Shown piece after piece: positions 1 to 8,765 of a stretch of 64,000 nucleotides of DNA. The first letter of the stretch is position 1. Every line of letters starts with the position of its first letter. The notes under the pieces were generated by a model. It did not search any database, was not told the DNA's origin, and saw nothing but the letters and a program-made list of their open reading frames with translations. The position numbers and the translations under genes are program-made. The DNA comes from Allopusillimonas ginsengisoli (lineage in GTDB: Bacteria > Pseudomonadota > Gammaproteobacteria > Burkholderiales > Burkholderiaceae_B): the NCBI GenBank assembly GCA_005239165.1, contig RAPG01000001.1:248001-312000 (forward strand). Reading direction: 5' to 3'.

Positions 1-1742
1 GATGGCAACGGGGTGGGTGCTGTCCGGGTGCTGCTGCAAGGCTTGCTGGGCCAACTGCACGGCGACAGCCTCGGCCGACGCAACGCCATCATCATCATCA
101 TCATCCTCTGGCCCGTCCTGCCCACCTTTTGAGCTCTTTTTGGCTTTACGCACCCAGACGGGATGAAATTCAGCACTAATTCCCTCTTCGGGGTCATTGA
201 ACGGCACAGATGGCGTATAGACAATCGCTCCGAGAGTCGGATTGCTCTCGGATGGAAAACAGGCCCGCAGGTACGGTTAACCCATTCCACCAGATTAGCC
301 TGGGAGCGAAAATTCTCGCGCAACTCTAGTGCCGTCAGCGCAATATCACCCAGACCACGCTCGCGCACTCTCAGAAAGCACCCTACATCAGCCTTGCGAA
401 AACGGTAAATCGACTGCATGGGGTCGCCTACCAGAAAGAGCGTACGGCCATCTCCCTGTTGCCACCCCGACGTAAGGCGTTCAAGCAGGTCTATTTGAGT
501 CTGGCTGGTGTCCTGGAACTCATCAACCAGAATATGTTGTATGGCATTGTCCAGCGACAGCAGCACATCACTGGGGTCATCCACCGAACCCAGCGCTTGC
601 AGCGCACGCTGGGAAATTTCGGCGAAATCGACTTCTGCCTTTTCCGTAAAACGCACACCCAGCTGGGCCGCCGCCAGCCACAACACCTCGATCAGCACGC
701 CCAAGACCTCTTGTTGCGCTTCGGTATAACCGTCGTTCGGAGCACTGCGGATATCAGCCAGCGCTTCTACCCATGGCTCATCGCCCGACGCCTGCTTTAG
801 CCAGGCTACAAAGGTGTCTTTGTACTCAGACTTGGCTTCGAAGCCCTGGCGCTTGTCAACCGAACGACGCAAGGTATTTTTGTCGGTAAGCAAGGCTGCC
901 GCCAGTGCCTGCCATGCCGAAACTGACGCCATATCGGCGTCAAAAGGCTGGCCGTCCCAGTCAAGCAAAGGGCTGAGGCCCTGCGCGGGATCAGTGCGCG
1001 CACGCATTTCTGTGGCAAGGCGCAAAGGCTCTGCCAGTGACGAAGCCCAGCCCAGTGGCATCGCAGTTGCCAGCCGCTCAAGGTCAGCTTCGACGGCGCG
1101 CTCCAGGCTGTTCATGAGGTAGTCAGCCATGCGGCCCTGCGCCAGCAAAGGAAGCCACTGGTCGCGACTGGCCAGCATGTCGGCCAGCAGGTCGCGGGCC
1201 ATGCGCACGTCAACGTCAAGGTGCGCAATAAGGCGGGCCACACACGGATAGTCATCAGCCATACCCAGTGTGGCCATTGCCGCCGCCTCGTAGTGTTCGC
1301 GCGCGTTGTCGGTCACGGCTGGCATGCCCCCAAGAGCGCTCACCCAGGGCATGGCACGCACAAGGTAGGCGCAGAATGAGTCAATGGTGCGTATGGCCAG
1401 CCGCGCGGGGTACTGCAGCAAATTCCACCCTTGGGCTTTGTCACGGTGCATGGCTTGCTGGGCAAGCTCCCAGCCCCGCACTTTATGGGGTTCAATGGGA
1501 CGGGGGCCTTGACCTGCCTGCAGCTTTGCCAGCACGCGAGCATGCATTTCAGAGGCTGCCTTGCGCGTAAATGTGATGGCCACGATCTCTTCGGGGCGAT
1601 TTACGGTGGCCAGCAAGGCAAGAATCCGGTCGGTCAGCAACTCGGTCTTGCCCGAGCCTGCTGGCGCCTGAATCAGAAAAGAGGCGGTGGGGTCAATGGC
1701 CGCAGCACGTACTGCAGCATCACTGGGCTGTTTGCTAGACAC
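1..1742 (-). pseudogene. addA: AddA-type UvrD/RecB helicase-nuclease, partial at the left edge, with one frameshift
   Basis: ATP-dependent helicase half of an AddAB-like double-strand-break repair enzyme. Reading from a GTG at 1742, the frame shows Walker A (APAGSGKTELL), the Walker B box (VDEFQDTSQ), motif III/IV (LVGDPMQSIYRFRKA) and ELRENFRSQANLVEWVNR. At about 250-256 the meaningful frame changes: FGPVF-like residues stop matching, and family-like sequence (ESNPTLGAIVYTPSVPF, then a six-Asp run, then ALQQHPDSTHPVAI) continues in another frame. One missing base in the minus-strand run TTTTCC (expected TTTTCCC) restores continuity. The original frame stays open to the edge, so no early stop is seen. 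The GTG overlaps the 3' end of the upstream nuclease gene by 8 bases, which implies translational coupling. The 3' part of the gene lies outside the window. Family assignment is secure. Whether the shift is biological or an error cannot be told from sequence. Confidence 0.85.
88..105. repeat. (ATC)6 trinucleotide repeat inside addA
   Basis: Six perfect ATC units on the plus strand. They encode a run of six Asp in the restored addA frame on the minus strand, and Met codons in the shifted frame. The run lies in the variable acidic linker following the UvrD motifs. It is a possible slippage site. Confidence 0.85.
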
Positions 1743-4530
1743 TGGGGTATTCCTCGTTCAGACGCAAAAATGGCTCTACGTCGCAATACTTGAGATCGTC
1801 GGTGCGCAGGCTGCGGTTATGCGCCACGCCCGTGCTAAATTCTTGGGCAAGATTTTGTATGGTGGTGCGCCATTCGTGCATCAGTTCTTCCCAGCTGTAG
1901 TCTGCAAACGCCGGCCAGTCAGGCAAGGCAGCCACACCGCCCAAACCACAATCAACATCTTGCAGACCTCTGGCTTCAATACCGCGCGCGTGCAGTTTCA
2001 ACAGCACCAGCGCACCCACAGGGCTGTTCTCCTGAGCCAGCACTGAGGCATAAAACGGTAGTTGCAGCCCGACTGGCCGCTCCCGCATCCAGTCTGACTT
2101 GGGGTCGATTTTGCCCGCACCCGTCTTGTAATCGATAACCACCAGCCTGCCGCCAGCACCCGACTCAGAAGCCGGTCCTGCCTGCGCGGCAGGCACAGCA
2201 GCACCGGCGGCACTGTCGTCATCAAACAAGGAGTGGCTGCCCTGCAGAGCAAGGGCGTCGTCGCTCGTCTTGTCATGTGCTGCGCCTCCTCCTGCCTCGT
2301 CGAGCACATCAACCCTGTCCAGACGCAGACTCAGGGACATCAGACCGTGCGTCCAGGTGTAATCCTGCTCAATATCGTGCACCCGAAACGGCGTGCGTGC
2401 CAGCTCAACCATGAGCCATTCGTGCAACAGGCTTTCAGCCCTTGCCGTTTCCAGCGCCCTTAACGTTTGGCCGTAATCAGCCAGAAACTCATCAGCAGCC
2501 AGAGCGACTGCCTCTTCAATCAAGATGCCCAGGCTATCCTGCTCATGTCTGGCTTTCAACGCCTGCTGCCCCGGCAGTAAACGCCATATGATTTCTGCTG
2601 CCCGATGCAGCAGCAGGCCTCGCGCATTCTGATCGAAAACGTCAGCGTACCCTGACAACACTCTTGCACCGAGCCGGAACTTCACAAATGCCCATAAGGG
2701 GTTGCGGGCCTGCGTATCAATAACACCTATGCCCCCCCGCGTGACGGCATCGCTTTTCAGAGGTGGGCCCTGCTCGTCAACCACATACTCGAGCGCAGTC
2801 TGACCCGCTGCCATCGGCGCATAACCCGGTTCCTCAGGCGCCATGACGGCCAGCGGGACATCGCCTATGCAGGGGCTGGGCCGCAGCTCACGCTCGCCCT
2901 CGTGCAGAGCGTGGCTCAGCCATACCTTGGGCGCACACTCAAGCAGAGAGGCATACATAGCGTGGGCCCACTGCAGCTCGCGCTCGGGCGTGGCGCGTGG
3001 TGCACCGGTCTCGCGCAAGGCTGCCAGCGGGATGAAAGGATTGGGGCGTGGCGCTGCGGGCATAACCTCGTCAGTCAGACCAAGCACCCAGACGCCATCC
3101 CAGCGTCCACCCTCCGATTCGAGCAGCCCAAGAACGTCGAGCCGGGCGGCAGGGTCTCGTTCAGGCTGGAACGGGGTTTCACGCGTCAGCTTCAAGAGCA
3201 GGCTGACAGCAGCGGAAAACCGGAGCGGGCCCGTCACAAAAGCGAGCCTCGCCATTTGGTCAAGTACACGGTCAAATGCTTCCATGACCTGATAGGCATG
3301 ACTGTCGAGAGCACCCTCGCCCGGAAAGCCCAGCGCCTCCAGCAAGGCGCGAAATCGCTGCACCCAGGTGTCGGCTTCTGCCGGAGCGGCGTGGTTGTCC
3401 AGTGCTGCACCCACATTAAGCCAGGCCTGAGCAAGCTGGGGCGTGTGCTTTTCAAGCAAATTTTGAAAGCTCGCTGCAGGCACAGACACCACCGCCCTCT
3501 GGCGCCAGTACGCGTCAATGGCTGCACGTGCAGCTCTCTCATCACGCGCTGCCACGCAGCCACCGGCCAGAAGCGCGGCACCCAAATCGGCGGGTGTAAA
3601 AGCTTTGCGCTGAACTTGTACCGACATGACTCTCAGCCAGGCAAGCGCGGCCCGCACCAAAGGCCAGTCAGCCAGCGGACGCGCCACTGCCACGTTGTAA
3701 GGTGTCTGCCCACCCAGCGCCGTGCGCAAATATCGGTGAGCAAGCACTACGTCTGCCTCAAGCCGGGCGGCAACAATGGCAAACCGCCCTTCTGGGTGAG
3801 CAGTTAATTGCTCTGCGGCCCAGCGCGCCGCCTGCCGCCACTCGTCATCAAGGTCTTGAGCCTCTATGCGCGAGACGGCCGTGGCCGGTTGCACAGCACG
3901 GGCAAGCACCCGCAGCTGCACGCCTTGCTGCTCCAGGCAGCGAAGCATGTGCGACAAACGTGGCGACAGTTCGTTAAACCCGGCCAATACCAGCGTGGTG
4001 AAAGAAAGAGGAAGCGACCCCTGCTCCAGGCTCTGAATAATACGCAGATAGGAAAGGTTGCCGTCATCGAGGTCTCTGTCTGCCAGCAGCGCACGATAGC
4101 GCGTGCGCCATGCGTCAAAGCGCTGATAATCAGGTGTGGCGGCGTGCGGCTGAACCTGTATGCGCCAGTCGTCCATGAGCCGGTCAGCCTCGGCAGCAAG
4201 CCGGGCCGCCTGGGCAACATCAAGCAAAGCATGGTCGGCTTCGGCCTCATCAATGACGTTTTGCCATAGCCACTGAGCACCGAAGCCGTCAACCGTACGC
4301 ATGGCCTGGCCCGACTCAGGCAAAAATGCCAGCTGGTCGGCAAGACGCGCCAGCCAGCCGCTTAACGGCACAATGTCAGGTACCGCCATGACACGACGGG
4401 CATCGTCCAGCCCCGTCAGCAGCTCGGACAATACACGCCTGGCGTGACGGTTATTAACGGTCAGCACGAGAACCTGCTGGGCCTCCATCTGTGACAACTC
4501 ATCCAGAGTGAGCGTAGCGTAGTTTTCCAT
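1735..4530 (-). CDS. AddB-like PD-(D/E)XK nuclease of the helicase-nuclease pair
   Basis: 931-residue partner of the AddA-type helicase, probably acting with it in resection of DNA ends before RecA loading. The N-terminus (VLVLTVNNRHARRVLSEL) and long middle resemble the inactivated helicase-like part of AddB/RecC-type proteins. The C-terminal RecB-family nuclease motif VVIDYKTG lies near residue 797-804, followed by a conserved QLPFYA segment. It looks like the proteobacterial 'probable DNA repair protein' family that takes the AddB place in Bordetella relatives. The iron-sulfur cysteine cluster of Bacillus AddB is not evident. It starts at an ATG 90 bases from the divergent modE. Its stop overlaps the GTG start of addA by 8 bases, so the two are surely one operon. 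I have not given a symbol because orthology to addB proper is uncertain. Confidence 0.85.
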   Translation of the reverse strand: MENYATLTLDELSQMEAQQVLVLTVNNRHARRVLSELLTGLDDARRVMAVPDIVPLSGWLARLADQLAFLPESGQAMRTVDGFGAQWLWQNVIDEAEADHALLDVAQAARLAAEADRLMDDWRIQVQPHAATPDYQRFDAWRTRYRALLADRDLDDGNLSYLRIIQSLEQGSLPLSFTTLVLAGFNELSPRLSHMLRCLEQQGVQLRVLARAVQPATAVSRIEAQDLDDEWRQAARWAAEQLTAHPEGRFAIVAARLEADVVLAHRYLRTALGGQTPYNVAVARPLADWPLVRAALAWLRVMSVQVQRKAFTPADLGAALLAGGCVAARDERAARAAIDAYWRQRAVVSVPAASFQNLLEKHTPQLAQAWLNVGAALDNHAAPAEADTWVQRFRALLEALGFPGEGALDSHAYQVMEAFDRVLDQMARLAFVTGPLRFSAAVSLLLKLTRETPFQPERDPAARLDVLGLLESEGGRWDGVWVLGLTDEVMPAAPRPNPFIPLAALRETGAPRATPERELQWAHAMYASLLECAPKVWLSHALHEGERELRPSPCIGDVPLAVMAPEEPGYAPMAAGQTALEYVVDEQGPPLKSDAVTRGGIGVIDTQARNPLWAFVKFRLGARVLSGYADVFDQNARGLLLHRAAEIIWRLLPGQQALKARHEQDSLGILIEEAVALAADEFLADYGQTLRALETARAESLLHEWLMVELARTPFRVHDIEQDYTWTHGLMSLSLRLDRVDVLDEAGGGAAHDKTSDDALALQGSHSLFDDDSAAGAAVPAAQAGPASESGAGGRLVVIDYKTGAGKIDPKSDWMRERPVGLQLPFYASVLAQENSPVGALVLLKLHARGIEARGLQDVDCGLGGVAALPDWPAFADYSWEELMHEWRTTIQNLAQEFSTGVAHNRSLRTDDLKYCDVEPFLRLNEEYPSV

Positions 4531-4620
4531 GATCCTAGAACGTATGACTTAATCTGAAAGACTCATTCTAACGAGAACGACAGACTGCATTGTTCTGTCT
4601 GAGCGCTTAAACTAGGCACT

Positions 4621-5465
4621 ATGAAAAAAACAACCATGTCCACCGCCGAAACACCGGAAGCTAAATTGACTGAAATCGAACTCAGCGGCTCCATTGCGTT
4701 TCGCTCGGGCGGGCGTAACTGGGGTAACGAAAATCGCATGGCCCTGCTGGCCGCAATCGGTACCGAAGGATCCATCACTGGCGCGGCACGCAAGGTCGGC
4801 CTCAGCTACAAAGCGGCCTGGGACGCCATCGACGGCATGAACAATCTGGCGGGCGAGCCCTGGTCACGCGCACTACTGGCGGCAAACGCGGAGGTGGCGC
4901 CACGCTTAGCGCCCGGGCGCACGAGCTGCTGCGTCTGTACGAGGTATTAAATCGCGAACACGAACGTTTCATGGCACGACTGACAGCCGCGAGCGAATCG
5001 TCGTCACACAATCTGGAGCTCATGCAACACATGATGGTACAGACATCTGCACGCAACAGGCTGCTCGGCACCGTCAAGCATGTCAAGCACGGCGTCGTCA
5101 ATGACGAGGTCACGCTGTCTATCGCCGACGGCCTCGACGTTATTGCCAGCATTACCAGTGAAAGCGTACAAAACCTTGAGCTGTCGGTTGGTCGTCGTGC
5201 CTTGGCTTTTATCAAGGCGTCTTCCGTACTGGTGGGCACGCCAGACGGCGACTTGCGCCTTTCTGCCCGCAATCAAATTAAGGGACGCGTCACACGCATT
5301 GTCGAAGGCGCCGTCAACGCCGATGTCACACTTGAGCTGGTTTCTGGCCACACGATCACCGCCATGCTCAGCATCGATGGGCTTAGAGCGCTCAGGCTGA
5401 AAGAAGGCGCTGAAGCCTACGCATTTTTCAAGGCGTCCAGTGTGATGATGGGTGTGGCTGACTGA
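4621..5465 (+). pseudogene. modE: ModE molybdate-responsive regulator, frameshifted
   Basis: Molybdate-sensing repressor of modABC. From ATG 4621 the first frame gives the winged-helix domain (IGTEGSITGAARKVGLSYKAAWDAIDGMNNLAGEP) and then ends in unrelated residues at 4950. Shifting frame at about 4858-4861 restores VTRTTGGKRGGGATLSARAHELL, typical of ModE, and leads into two tandem Mop/TOBE molybdate-binding domains (NRLLGTVKHV... and NQIKGRVTRIV...), each ending in FIKASSV / FFKASSV. One C is missing from GAGCCCTGG (expected GAGCCCCTGG). Restored length is about 281 residues, normal for the family. The gene faces modC, and their 3' ends overlap by 49 bases. If the shift is real, only the DNA-binding half is made and molybdate repression should be lost. 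If it is an error, the gene is intact. Confidence 0.88.
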
Positions 5466-6154
5466 CATCTGATCAACTCGGTCGGGCTGCAGGCCTGCTC
5501 AATACGCCCGTCTCTGATTCTGAAAACCTGGTCCGCCAGTTTTTCGACATCTGCCGGATCATGGGTGATAAGAATCGTGGGGATATCAAGCCTTTCCTGC
5601 AACAAGGCCAGTTCATCGCGCATGCGATGACGCAAGCCAGCATCCAGGGCCGCCAACGGCTCGTCAAGCAGCATCAGCCTGGGTTTGACAGCCAGAGCGC
5701 GTGCTAACGCCACACGCTGCTTTTGACCTCCTGAAATTTCAGACGGATAACTGCTCAAAATAGGGCCCAGCTCAAACGACTCAACCCAGCGCTGTGCGGA
5801 GTCGGGCAGCGCGCGGGCCCGCGGGTTAAGCCACCCTTTGCTCAGGCCAAACACAATGTTTTGCGCGACCGTAAGGTGCGGAAAGAGCCCATAATCTTGC
5901 TGCAGATAGCCCAGCCGGCGCTGCTGCGGTGTCAGGAATACCCCTTGCTCTGAGTCAAACAATATCGTGTCGTTGACAGAAATATGGCCCCGGTCGGGAC
6001 GCAGCAAGCCCGCGATTGCATTAATGGTCAACGACTTGCCGGCACCAGACGGGCCGAACAGCGCGATACGTGTCGCCGACGACTCTAGCTGCACGTTCAG
6101 TTCAAAATGGCGGCTGCCTGCAGATAGTTTGCGGTGGATGTCCAGACGTATCAT
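5417..6154 (-). CDS. modC: Molybdate ABC transporter ATP-binding protein ModC
   Basis: ATPase that powers molybdate import through ModB. It shows Walker A (FGPSGAGKSLTINAIAG), the ABC signature (EISGGQKQRVALARALA), Walker B (LMLLDEPLAALD) and the switch His (ILITHDPADVEKLAD). The ATG at 6154 is chosen because it overlaps the modB stop as ATGA and begins the usual MIRLDI-type start; the open frame extends further upstream into modB but without family similarity. At 245 residues it is short for ModC and lacks the C-terminal Mop domain, which is common in species where the Mop pair sits in ModE. It is the last gene of modABC and overlaps the converging modE 3' end by 49 bases. Confidence 0.93.
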   Translation of the reverse strand: MIRLDIHRKLSAGSRHFELNVQLESSATRIALFGPSGAGKSLTINAIAGLLRPDRGHISVNDTILFDSEQGVFLTPQQRRLGYLQQDYGLFPHLTVAQNIVFGLSKGWLNPRARALPDSAQRWVESFELGPILSSYPSEISGGQKQRVALARALAVKPRLMLLDEPLAALDAGLRHRMRDELALLQERLDIPTILITHDPADVEKLADQVFRIRDGRIEQACSPTELIRCQSATPIITLDALKNA

Positions 6155-6840
6155 CGTTGCTTTCCTGGCAGGCCCATGACGCGGTCGCGGCGCGGCACCA
6201 ATGCACTTGCCACCCACAACACGGTCACGCACGTTATTGAGGTAACCAGCACCAGCATATTGGCCAGATTGTCATTGCCCGCCTGTACGGCTTCATAAAT
6301 AGAGATGGACAGCGTTTGGGTGCGACCCGGAATGCTGCCCGCAATCATGAGTGTTGCACCGAACTCACCCAATGCACGCGCAAAAGCGAGTAAAACGCCC
6401 GCCACAATGCCACGCAAGGCCAGCGGCAATGATACGCGAAAGAAAATGGCCGGCCCGCTCAGGCCAAGCACACGCGCCGCATTTTCGAGTGTGTGATTGA
6501 TGTCTTCAAACGCGGCGCGCGCCGCTTTGAGCACCATGGGAAACGCCACCACGGTTGCCGCCACCACGGCACCCTGCCAGGTGAACACCAGCTCAATGCC
6601 CAGCCCGGACAGCCACTCTCCCAGCCATCCGCGCCGGCCCAACAGCACCAAAAGGTAATAGCCGATAACAGTGGGCGGCAGAACCAGTGGCAGTGTGAGC
6701 AGCGAATCTAGCATGTCGCACCAGCGTGAGTTCCAGCGCGAAAGCCCATAAGCAATCGAAACACCCAATAACGTGGCGCACAAGGTAGCCCAGCCTGCGA
6801 CCTTAAGGGACAAAAATAACGGGACGCTTAGCTCGGCCAT
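6151..6840 (-). CDS. modB: Molybdate ABC transporter permease ModB
   Basis: Inner-membrane permease of the molybdate importer, 229 residues, within the usual 220-230 range. Several hydrophobic segments are visible (residues about 8-30, 45-70, 85-110, 135-160, 195-215). The cytoplasmic EAA loop that contacts ModC is present as AARVLGLSGPAIFFRVSLPLALRGIVAGVLLAFARALGEFGAT in outline. The start lies 7 bases after the modA stop, and the stop overlaps modC by ATGA, so modABC form a tight operon. Confidence 0.93.
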   Translation of the reverse strand: MAELSVPLFLSLKVAGWATLCATLLGVSIAYGLSRWNSRWCDMLDSLLTLPLVLPPTVIGYYLLVLLGRRGWLGEWLSGLGIELVFTWQGAVVAATVVAFPMVLKAARAAFEDINHTLENAARVLGLSGPAIFFRVSLPLALRGIVAGVLLAFARALGEFGATLMIAGSIPGRTQTLSISIYEAVQAGNDNLANMLVLVTSITCVTVLWVASALVPRRDRVMGLPGKQR

Positions 6841-6847
6841 TTAATGC

Positions 6848-7603
6848 TCAAGGCTTGGAGAAGCCGTATTTGGCGAGAATTTTTTCACCCTGGGCTGAAA
6901 AAATGAAATCAACAAAGTCTCGGGCTGCTGGATTGCTGCTATCACGCTTGACCAAAGCAATGGGGTACAAAACCGGAATTGGTGATTCAAGCTTTTGCAC
7001 GACTTTCACTTTGTCGGGCATGATGGCGGCGTCGGTGGCGAATACGAAACCCGCATCAACCTCACCCCTGGCCACGTAGTCAAGCACCTGCCGTACGTTC
7101 TGCCCCAGTACTTCGTGCTGCTTAAGGCTTTCCCAGTGGCCTGACTTTTCAAGCGAAGCCTTGGTGTAACGCCCCACCGGAACCGTAGCAGGGTTACCCA
7201 ACGCAATCCGGCTCACCCCAGCATTTTGCAAGTCGGCAACTGACTTGATCCCAATGCGGTCATCTGCGGGCACAATCAGCACAACTTCATTGCGCACAAA
7301 ATTACGGCGGGTGCCTTCGACAATATTTCCGGTCTCAACCGCTTTGTCCATGGCCTTCTGGTCTGCCGAGGCAAATACGTCAATAGGCGCGCCCTGAATC
7401 ACCTGTTGCGCCAGCGTATCAGACCCCGCAAAGCTGTTCAGCACTTTGGTGTCTGCATGCGATTGCTGAAACTTCACGCCCAGCTCGGTAAACGCGTTGG
7501 TCAGGCTGGCAGCTGCCGCAACGATCAGCTCGTTGGCCGACGCCTGCGCCTGCCACCCCAATGCAACCAGGGCAGTGGCTGCCATCCATTTGTTTAGCTT
7601 CAT
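6848..7603 (-). CDS. modA: Periplasmic molybdate-binding protein ModA
   Basis: Substrate-binding protein of the molybdate transporter. It has a 251-residue precursor with a signal peptide (MKLNKWMAATALVALGWQAQASA, cut near residue 23-25) followed by the family start ELIVAAAASLTNAF. Oxyanion-contact regions are seen around AAASL, FAGSDTLAQQV and GNPATVPVGRY. The open frame extends 85 codons upstream, but that part encodes the tandem repeats and the operator and has no signal peptide, so ATG 7603 (preceded by AAAGGAAAATTAC, a purine-rich SD-like stretch) is the start. It is first in modABC. Regulation is likely through the ModE box 157 bases upstream. Confidence 0.94.
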   Translation of the reverse strand: MKLNKWMAATALVALGWQAQASANELIVAAAASLTNAFTELGVKFQQSHADTKVLNSFAGSDTLAQQVIQGAPIDVFASADQKAMDKAVETGNIVEGTRRNFVRNEVVLIVPADDRIGIKSVADLQNAGVSRIALGNPATVPVGRYTKASLEKSGHWESLKQHEVLGQNVRQVLDYVARGEVDAGFVFATDAAIMPDKVKVVQKLESPIPVLYPIALVKRDSSNPAARDFVDFIFSAQGEKILAKYGFSKP

Positions 7604-7657
7604 GTAATTTTCCTTTTTTCGAGAGGGCGAGAATAAATAGCGAGTATGTTGATTACC

Positions 7658-7757
7658 GGGTACCGCTGATACAAAATGGGCGTTGCTATTACAAACCAGA
7701 TGCTGCTGGTGCAAAGAGGGTGCTACTGGTACAAACCGGGTACTGCTGATCCAAACA
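7658..7757. repeat. Five-copy 20-bp tandem repeat in the modA leader
   Basis: Five head-to-tail copies with exactly 20-base period at 7658, 7678, 7698, 7718 and 7738. The plus-strand consensus is GGGTRCTGCTGGTACAAACC. Copies 4 and 5 are closest to consensus; copies 2 and 3 are more diverged but keep register with no indels. The array fills the space between the ModE operator and the modA coding region, so it would be in the 5' leader of a transcript started at the operator. No function can be read from it; possible binding-site array or expanded repeat. Confidence 0.9.
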
Positions 7758-7759
7758 CC

Positions 7760-7785
7760 CGTAATATATATACGTATATAGCGAT
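7760..7785 (-). promoter_or_regulatory. ModE operator upstream of modA
   Basis: On the minus strand the site reads ATCGCTATATA, six bases, then TATATTACG. The first half matches the Escherichia coli modA operator half-site as I recall it, and the second differs at one or two positions. It lies 157 bases before the modA start and 60 bases before the divergent xerD. Molybdate-loaded ModE would be expected to block modABC transcription here. Identification rests on motif match plus context (modE and modABC adjacent). Confidence 0.8.
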
Positions 7786-7845
7786 ACGTCAAACGGCTTG
7801 AGATAAGATATTGATTGTTGTCAAATTCACTTCCTTCAAAGCCGC

Positions 7846-8754
7846 GTGTCTTCCCCACCCTTTTCCCCTCCTGCCTCTATCGACGTTTTTCTTGATGCTG
7901 TCTGGCTTGAAGACGGTCTGGCTGCCAATACCCTGGCCGCCTACCGTCGCGACCTGACAGCGTTCGCACAGTGGCTGCACACGCAACGGGCGGGATCTCT
8001 GGACCAGGCCGGTGCCAGCGAGATCCAGGCGTGGTTTGCCGCCCGCCACGCCAGCACCAAAGCCACGACAGCCAACCGGAGACTGGCTTCGCTCAGGCGT
8101 TATTATCTTTGGGCGCTGCGCCATGGCCAGGTTACGCAAGATCCCTGCCTTACTTTGCACGCCGCCAAACAGGCTCCCAGATTTCCCAAGACGCTTTCTG
8201 AAGCCCAGGTCAACGACCTGCTCGAAGCCCCCGACACTCGCGGCACGCTCGGGTTGCGTGACCGTGCCATGCTCGAGACCCTGTATGCCACCGGTCTGAG
8301 GGTTTCCGAACTGGTCAGCCTCAACGTGCTTGATGTCAGCCTGACCGAAGGCGTAGTGCGGGTTAACTTGGGAAAAGGCGGAAAAGACCGGCTGGTGCCG
8401 CTGGGCGAAGAAGCCCTGCACTGGATAAACCTGTACCTGAATAACGCCCGGCCTGAGCTTTTGGGACGCAGGCAATGCGATGCTCTGTTCATTACGGGCC
8501 GGGGCTCTGGCATGACTCGACAGGCCTTCTGGCTTATTGTAAAAAAATACGCAGCCCTGGCCGACATACAGGTACCACTATCGCCCCATGTATTGCGTCA
8601 TGCGTTTGCCACGCATTTGCTGAACCATGGCGCCGATCTGCGGGTCGTGCAGATGTTGCTGGGCCATGCCGACATTTCAACCACTCAAATTTATACGCAT
8701 GTGGCGCGTGAACGCCTCAAGGCCCTGCATGCAAAACATCATCCGCGCGCCTGA
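7846..8754 (+). CDS. xerD: Site-specific tyrosine recombinase XerD
   Basis: Chromosome-dimer-resolving recombinase that acts with XerC at dif, stimulated by FtsK. The 302-residue protein has an N-terminal SAM-like core-binding domain (about 9-100) and a catalytic domain. Catalytic residues are visible: Arg152 (ATGLRVSEL), Lys177 (GKGGKDRLVPLG), His248-x-x-Arg251 (SPHVLRHAFATHLL), His274 (LLGHADISTTQIYTHV) and Tyr283. It resembles XerD more than XerC in the LGHADISTTQIYTHV and HGADLR stretches, but a formal comparison is needed to be sure. The start used is GTG 7846; no closer ATG preserves the N-terminal helix. It is divergent from modA, with the ModE box between. Confidence 0.88.
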   Translation: MSSPPFSPPASIDVFLDAVWLEDGLAANTLAAYRRDLTAFAQWLHTQRAGSLDQAGASEIQAWFAARHASTKATTANRRLASLRRYYLWALRHGQVTQDPCLTLHAAKQAPRFPKTLSEAQVNDLLEAPDTRGTLGLRDRAMLETLYATGLRVSELVSLNVLDVSLTEGVVRVNLGKGGKDRLVPLGEEALHWINLYLNNARPELLGRRQCDALFITGRGSGMTRQAFWLIVKKYAALADIQVPLSPHVLRHAFATHLLNHGADLRVVQMLLGHADISTTQIYTHVARERLKALHAKHHPRA

Positions 8755-8765
8755 AGGCAAACCAC

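Noticed and set aside
88..105. Trinucleotide repeat as a phase-variation switch
   Set aside because: A triplet repeat does not change frame, so slippage would only alter the Asp count. The frameshift is about 150 bases away and unrelated.
7604..7858. N-terminal extension of ModA through the repeats
   Set aside because: The open frame continues upstream, but the added 85 residues would encode the tandem array and operator and would precede a normal signal peptide. ATG 7603 is the family start.
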